A stretch of 11,580 bases of DNA from Marinilabilia sp046483585. Its GTDB lineage: Bacteria; Bacteroidota; Bacteroidia; Bacteroidales; Marinilabiliaceae. The stretch spans positions 1 to 11,580 of the forward strand of contig JAWOCV010000050.1 in the NCBI GenBank assembly GCA_046483585.1. The letters are read 5' to 3'. The notes beneath the pieces are model-generated. The model was not told the origin of the DNA, searched no databases, and worked only from the letters and a program-made list of their open reading frames with translations. Positions 7,851 through 11,580 of this stretch are shown piece by piece; the first letter of the stretch is position 1; each line of letters opens with the position of its first letter. The position numbers were made by a program, and so were the translations under genes.

Positions 7851-10298
7851 TCAGGGCCACGCAATGGCCTGGCTCTCATTTCCGAAACAATCCACAGCTG
7901 TTACTTTGTAAACTAAGGAGTAATCAGACGGAAATCCCCAATCTACAAAATGGTTGTCTAAAGGTGAGCCGATAAGATGGCTGTTGCCAATGTCGAATCC
8001 GGAGGTTCTTCCACAATAGACATTATAGTGGTGGATATCCCGCGCCCGGGAGTGTTCCCATGTGAGCGTATTCACCGTGGACGCCGTATTCCGGACGTTC
8101 AATCCGTTTAGTATTTGGGGAGGATGACGGTCCCAGGCACCGAGTCCATTCGGAACAAAAGCGGCATCGTCGGTTAAACATATCATGTCCATTCCAAGGA
8201 AAGGTGTTCTGCTGGATAGAAAAATTTCGTGATGACCAGCCTCAAGTCGAAGCTTTTTTATAAAAGAAATCCACTGCCAGTTCCCTCCAGGAAGTTTAAC
8301 GGTACCAATCTCTTTGCCTGCAATCTCCAGTGTTATTTCACCTGGCTCACGAAAACTTGCCGCCCGGCACCAAAGTAGGTACTCACCATCCTTTGGTGCA
8401 TACACCTTGATCGCTACCCGGGCCGGATATGGTTCCACAGGGTAGTCTGGATCCGGTTCCATGGTAAATGTTCCGGCATACCAGCCACCCGATGTGTTCA
8501 GCCAGTCCATCTGCTGAACCATCGGTAATTCAAGCTCCCCATATTCAACTTCATAAAAGTGCCTGACTTTTCCTAACCAACCTGAATTCTCCAAATTGGC
8601 ACACACCTCCTCGGAGTGAAGGCTCACCAACCCGGAATGCTCGACCGATAAAATGACATAGTACCGAGTATCAGTTCCACTAAGGTCGGCATCTACATAG
8701 AAGGTGTCTGTAATGATACCTTCATGAATCTTTTTATATGGGCCTCCACTTGTATTAGCGCGAAGCACGTAATATCCTTTGACCTCCCGAGAGTGATTGC
8801 CCGGGTTCCAATAGATGGCGGGATTTGCGTGCAAAGGCCGCTCCCATTTTAGTCTGTTCTGCCCTTCTTTCGCTACGGCAGATACGCGCTTTGGTGGAAA
8901 TGGACGCCGAATTACGGCAACATATACATCAGGATTCCCGCCAGAATCACCTGAAGAATTCTGTGCCCCGTAAAAGGCTTGTGCCCCTTTAGAGAGTGTT
9001 CCTCTGTGAAGCATATCCGAGTTATAGATTGCTTTGGTTCCGTCCGGACTGCTCCCTGGATGGGGATGGGTCGTCTGATGAGAACCATAGGAAGAATAGG
9101 GATAGCAAAGTACGATCTGGGCACGTCCGTCCAGAGATGCGAGGGCGAGCGACATAACAGTGGTATTGCCCCGGATAATCGCCGCAGGCCCCCCTTCCGG
9201 AGTGCGGTTGTCGATAAGGTGCCACCGCCCGTCCCAGGTATTGGATGAATGGTGGCTGCAAGCGGAGCGATAAATGCAGCGGGCTGATTTCGGATCGCCA
9301 TTGGCAGCAAGGCGCCATACAGACCTTTGATAAACGGGTGATAACGTCTGGGTTGCCAAGAAGTTGCCGGTAATGTATGCACCGTCCGCAGTAGCATCCG
9401 GATGAGCGCCAAACTTCTCCGAGATTCGGTCAATGTTGCAATACGTTTTTTTTCCTTCCAGCGAGAGTATAAACGTGACATACTTTTTTAAAACTGAGCT
9501 ATCCTGGCCGTAATACGATTTCTGTCTGATGAAGAAACGATGATCCCTGGATTTTGTCCAACGAACGCGATGGGGCTGACCTTCGTCCGCCAATATGCCC
9601 TTCGTGGGGATTTCGTAAAGATCCGATCCATCTGAATCGACTGCAAAATACCGGCTAAATTCACGGGTTCCGAACAGTAGCCTGTCATCGAGCGGGTGCG
9701 GCACCTCAAACTGAAAGTGTTCTGCGGGAATACCTGTTTCTTCGGACAGGTTCAATAAAGAGACCGCCTCCCCGGTTGTCCAGTTTACGCGCCATATTAT
9801 TCCCTGATGAAGACAGTATAGCTGGTTTTTATTTAGCCAGGACCATTTCCATTGACCATTTTTGAAGCGTCCGGAAGGATCTACAGTACGCAACGAAGAT
9901 AAATCTCCAGCTATTAGCATTTGTTTCTTGTCTCCGTAAATTCCGGAGGTCACCATCAGCGCAGAACCATCTTTGTTCCAGGCGGGAACATCATAGTATT
10001 CGTGATAATCCCGGCCCGGTCCATTTGTGATACGCCATAGTTCTGCACCGGTGACGGCGTCGTGAAAGATGGTACGTTCTCCTGCGAACCCACCCTGATT
10101 CTTCAGTAGATTGAATGGCTTTTCCCCCTGGCGAAGAGCCAACTCGTTGAGGTTATGAATGAAACTGGGTTGGGTTTCATTCATTGCTATTGGTTTTTGA
10201 CCTTCCTCACATTCCGTACTTGATACTTTCTCTTGTGCCAACCCCTGAAAATTCAGAAATCCCGTCAAAACTAAAATGAGTGATAAAAATTCATTCAT
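7851..10298 (-). CDS. Secreted PL22-like (oligogalacturonate lyase-type) beta-propeller with Fn3, CBM-like and Fn3 domains
   Basis: This 815-residue exported protein has a signal peptide at 1-21 (cut near GLA/Q). Residues about 70-465 form a beta-propeller of the oligogalacturonate lyase type (PL22), which cleaves uronate oligosaccharides by Mn2+-assisted beta-elimination. The PL22 metal site is three His and one Gln; here H349 in ACSHHSSN, Q408, H411 and H413 in QTTHPHP match that pattern, and H299 in GAHPDATADG aligns with the proposed catalytic His. The SPDGTKAIYNSD segment just after is also typical. Classical PL22 enzymes are cytoplasmic and about 390 residues long. This one is exported and continues with an Fn3-like domain (about 467-570), a carbohydrate-binding-like sandwich (about 578-717, with YAPKDGEYLLWCRA) and a second Fn3-like domain (about 726-815). 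Substrate is unknown. An alternative is a non-catalytic TolB-like propeller, but the kept metal residues argue against it. Its GC content is above its neighbours'. Confidence 0.82.
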   Translation of the reverse strand: MNEFLSLILVLTGFLNFQGLAQEKVSSTECEEGQKPIAMNETQPSFIHNLNELALRQGEKPFNLLKNQGGFAGERTIFHDAVTGAELWRITNGPGRDYHEYYDVPAWNKDGSALMVTSGIYGDKKQMLIAGDLSSLRTVDPSGRFKNGQWKWSWLNKNQLYCLHQGIIWRVNWTTGEAVSLLNLSEETGIPAEHFQFEVPHPLDDRLLFGTREFSRYFAVDSDGSDLYEIPTKGILADEGQPHRVRWTKSRDHRFFIRQKSYYGQDSSVLKKYVTFILSLEGKKTYCNIDRISEKFGAHPDATADGAYITGNFLATQTLSPVYQRSVWRLAANGDPKSARCIYRSACSHHSSNTWDGRWHLIDNRTPEGGPAAIIRGNTTVMSLALASLDGRAQIVLCYPYSSYGSHQTTHPHPGSSPDGTKAIYNSDMLHRGTLSKGAQAFYGAQNSSGDSGGNPDVYVAVIRRPFPPKRVSAVAKEGQNRLKWERPLHANPAIYWNPGNHSREVKGYYVLRANTSGGPYKKIHEGIITDTFYVDADLSGTDTRYYVILSVEHSGLVSLHSEEVCANLENSGWLGKVRHFYEVEYGELELPMVQQMDWLNTSGGWYAGTFTMEPDPDYPVEPYPARVAIKVYAPKDGEYLLWCRAASFREPGEITLEIAGKEIGTVKLPGGNWQWISFIKKLRLEAGHHEIFLSSRTPFLGMDMICLTDDAAFVPNGLGAWDRHPPQILNGLNVRNTASTVNTLTWEHSRARDIHHYNVYCGRTSGFDIGNSHLIGSPLDNHFVDWGFPSDYSLVYKVTAVDCFGNESQAIAWP

Positions 10299-10350
10299 AT
10301 AATTACATACTGGAATTATTCAGTTTAAAAAGGTACTGTTTATAATTTTA

Positions 10351-11580
10351 TCATTTATTATAATCTGCTCCGGTAAGGCTATTCAAAACCGATTCCTGCC
10401 ATTTGCGCAAATCAGCCGCCATCTCTTCTACCATTTCAGAATATTCATCAGCAAGGTTTGTTGTCTCTGCAGGATCATCTTGAATATCATATAATTCGTA
10501 GCCCATCTCATTGGGCGTATCTCCCTCTACGATCAGTTTATATCGATCCTTCATCATTACACGTTCACCTTGAAAATCCTCTTCTGAGACATCGGAATAT
10601 TTGCAATTCCTGAAAGTACGGGTATATTTTCCATCCATCTTTTTAACCAGTGGCGTGGTACCTTCCTGTAATTCTACTTCAATGTATGGTTCGCATTTGT
10701 CTTCAAAAAGATCGCGATTAAACTGCCAGAAAAAATGAGGTTGGTTTCGTTGTAATGAAGGATTCGTAAAAAGTGGCACCATGCTTTTTCCATCGAGCGG
10801 CCTTTCGGGAAGTGGTTGACTGGTTAGTTCTGCCAGTGTTTGCATGTAATCTGTAGTCACAGATATTGCTGAAGTAGAAGCTGGCTCCTTTATTACAGCG
10901 GGCCACTCCATGACACCCGGAACCCTGATACCCCCTTCGTACATTGTACCTTTGCTTTCCCGGAGTGTCATTGCTGCATGTCCGGCGCTGCCTGGCGTGC
11001 CATTATCACCGACATACATAAAGAGGGTATTATCCTTCAGGTTATTTTCTTTGAGAAAAGTTCTCAGTTTGCCAATTGCCCGGTCCATAGCAGTAATTTC
11101 AGCATAGCGTTCCTGTAAAACATCCCCAAGTGGGCGCCAAGTTCCTTTGCCGGTTTCCAAGGAAGTGATGCGAACTTCCCTATCATTCAAACTGTCTGGA
11201 AGATTATCATAAAGGGCCAGGTCTTCGGGTAGCCCTTTGTAGGGTTCGTGCGGAGAGCCAAACCAAACCACTGTCAAAAATGGTTTGTTTTGATTTGTCG
11301 ACTTTTGAATGAATTTTATTGTTTCATCAATAAGAATTTCAGAACTTTCACCCTTTATTTCCTCAGGCGTTTCTCCATTTCTGGATAGCACCGGATCTAT
11401 TTCAAAAAAGTTGTCGTGCGAAAGCCATTCATCAAACCCCATGGCTCCCGGGCTGGTTGGCGATTCTTTTTTGATTGGCCCAACGTGCCATTTCCCGAAG
11501 TGGGCAGTGGCATATCCGGCCTGCTTCAAAAGGTGCGCAATGGTAATTTCTTCAGGTCGCATCGACCAGTTTGGGCCAAA
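10351..11580 (-). CDS. Sulfatase of the S1 family, partial (N-terminus beyond window)
   Basis: The frame is open to the window edge, with six codons (FGPNWS) before the Met at 11562, so that Met is internal and the true start lies beyond 11580. The visible part is 409 residues. Counting from the Met at 11562, it shows the second sulfatase signature (AGYATAHFGKWH, with G23-K-W-H26), H105 in GSPHEP, D186-N-G188 (metal and active site), K204 and E209-G-G-I-R213. The C-terminal LYDIQDDPAETTNLA element is typical of carbohydrate sulfatases. The Cys/Ser-x-Pro-x-Arg motif and the first Asp pair must lie in the missing N-terminal part. It differs widely from the other sulfatase at 4261-5844 and probably removes sulfate at another position or from another sugar. 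It is the first visible gene of the cluster; the PL22-like gene starts 52 bases after its stop. Confidence 0.93.
   Translation of the reverse strand, partial: FGPNWSMRPEEITIAHLLKQAGYATAHFGKWHVGPIKKESPTSPGAMGFDEWLSHDNFFEIDPVLSRNGETPEEIKGESSEILIDETIKFIQKSTNQNKPFLTVVWFGSPHEPYKGLPEDLALYDNLPDSLNDREVRITSLETGKGTWRPLGDVLQERYAEITAMDRAIGKLRTFLKENNLKDNTLFMYVGDNGTPGSAGHAAMTLRESKGTMYEGGIRVPGVMEWPAVIKEPASTSAISVTTDYMQTLAELTSQPLPERPLDGKSMVPLFTNPSLQRNQPHFFWQFNRDLFEDKCEPYIEVELQEGTTPLVKKMDGKYTRTFRNCKYSDVSEEDFQGERVMMKDRYKLIVEGDTPNEMGYELYDIQDDPAETTNLADEYSEMVEEMAADLRKWQESVLNSLTGADYNK

Larger units (their letters stand above)
175..11580 (-). other. Candidate polysaccharide-utilization operon (six genes, 5' end outside window)
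   Basis: Six genes run in one direction with spacers of 52, 77, 72, 103 and 29 bases. I found no stem-loop followed by a T-run in any spacer, which fits one transcript. The content (two S1 sulfatases, PL22-like lyase, GH2, glycan-binding-like protein, sugar-acid dehydratase-like protein) is that of a locus for a sulfated, uronate-containing glycan. No SusC/SusD, transporter or regulator is present, so the locus should extend to the right. The 103-base spacer at 4158-4260 is the most likely place for an internal promoter. Confidence 0.6.

Noticed and set aside
7774..7860. Longer N-terminus for the unknown DNRLRE-type protein, starting at 7860
   Set aside because: The extra 29 residues would overlap the end of the preceding gene and bury the signal peptide. 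The Met at 7773 has a good leader and a purine-rich stretch upstream.
8912..9481. Minus-strand open frame of 189 codons in another frame of the PL22-like gene
   Set aside because: The main frame there carries the conserved metal-site motifs. The overlap is explained by the high GC of the segment.
1..11580. tRNA, rRNA, CRISPR array, riboswitch
   Set aside because: No cloverleaf, regularly spaced repeats or recognisable riboswitch core was seen. Almost all sequence is protein-coding and the spacers are at most 103 bases.

Overview
The window holds one block of six co-directional genes, all on the minus strand, for breakdown of an acidic, sulfated polysaccharide. The host looks like a Bacteroidota-type bacterium (Bacteroidetes or the nearby Balneola/Rhodothermus group), probably marine or algae-associated. 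The reasons are the sulfatase, GH2 and lyase content, a Bacteroidota-style lipoprotein leader, AT-rich spacers with little or no Shine-Dalgarno signal, and moderate GC. This is inferred from style and gene content; no marker gene is present.

In the direction of transcription (right to left) the genes are: (1) a sulfatase cut by the right window edge, >11580..10351; (2) a secreted beta-propeller protein at 10298..7851 that carries the residue pattern of the PL22 oligogalacturonate lyase metal site, followed by Fn3, a carbohydrate-binding-like sandwich and a second Fn3; (3) a secreted protein of unknown function at 7773..5917 with a DNRLRE/CBM96-like front half, a helical middle and a short beta-helix-like tail; (4) a lipoprotein sulfatase at 5844..4261 with a complete formylglycine motif; (5) a secreted GH2 glycosidase with a C-terminal malectin-like domain at 4157..1449; (6) a Tat-exported enolase-superfamily sugar-acid dehydratase-like protein at 1419..175. 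Gaps are 52, 77, 72, 103 and 29 bases and no convincing terminator lies between the genes, so a single operon, part of a larger polysaccharide utilization locus, is likely. No SusC/SusD pair, regulator or sulfatase-maturing enzyme is in view.

A working model, which is inference, is that the sulfatases strip sulfate, the PL22-like protein cleaves uronate-containing oligosaccharides by beta-elimination, GH2 trims beta-galactosyl or related residues, and the enolase-family protein dehydrates a released sugar acid. All six products appear exported (the leader of the first gene is not visible), so most of the chemistry would happen in the periplasm or at the cell surface.

At the far left, positions about 61-174 on the plus strand look like the decayed 3' end of an IS256-type transposase, broken by frameshifts and stops. 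It marks the downstream edge of the cluster. The points most worth a second look are the PL22-like multidomain protein, the unknown protein next to it, and the gene set as a possible undescribed pathway.
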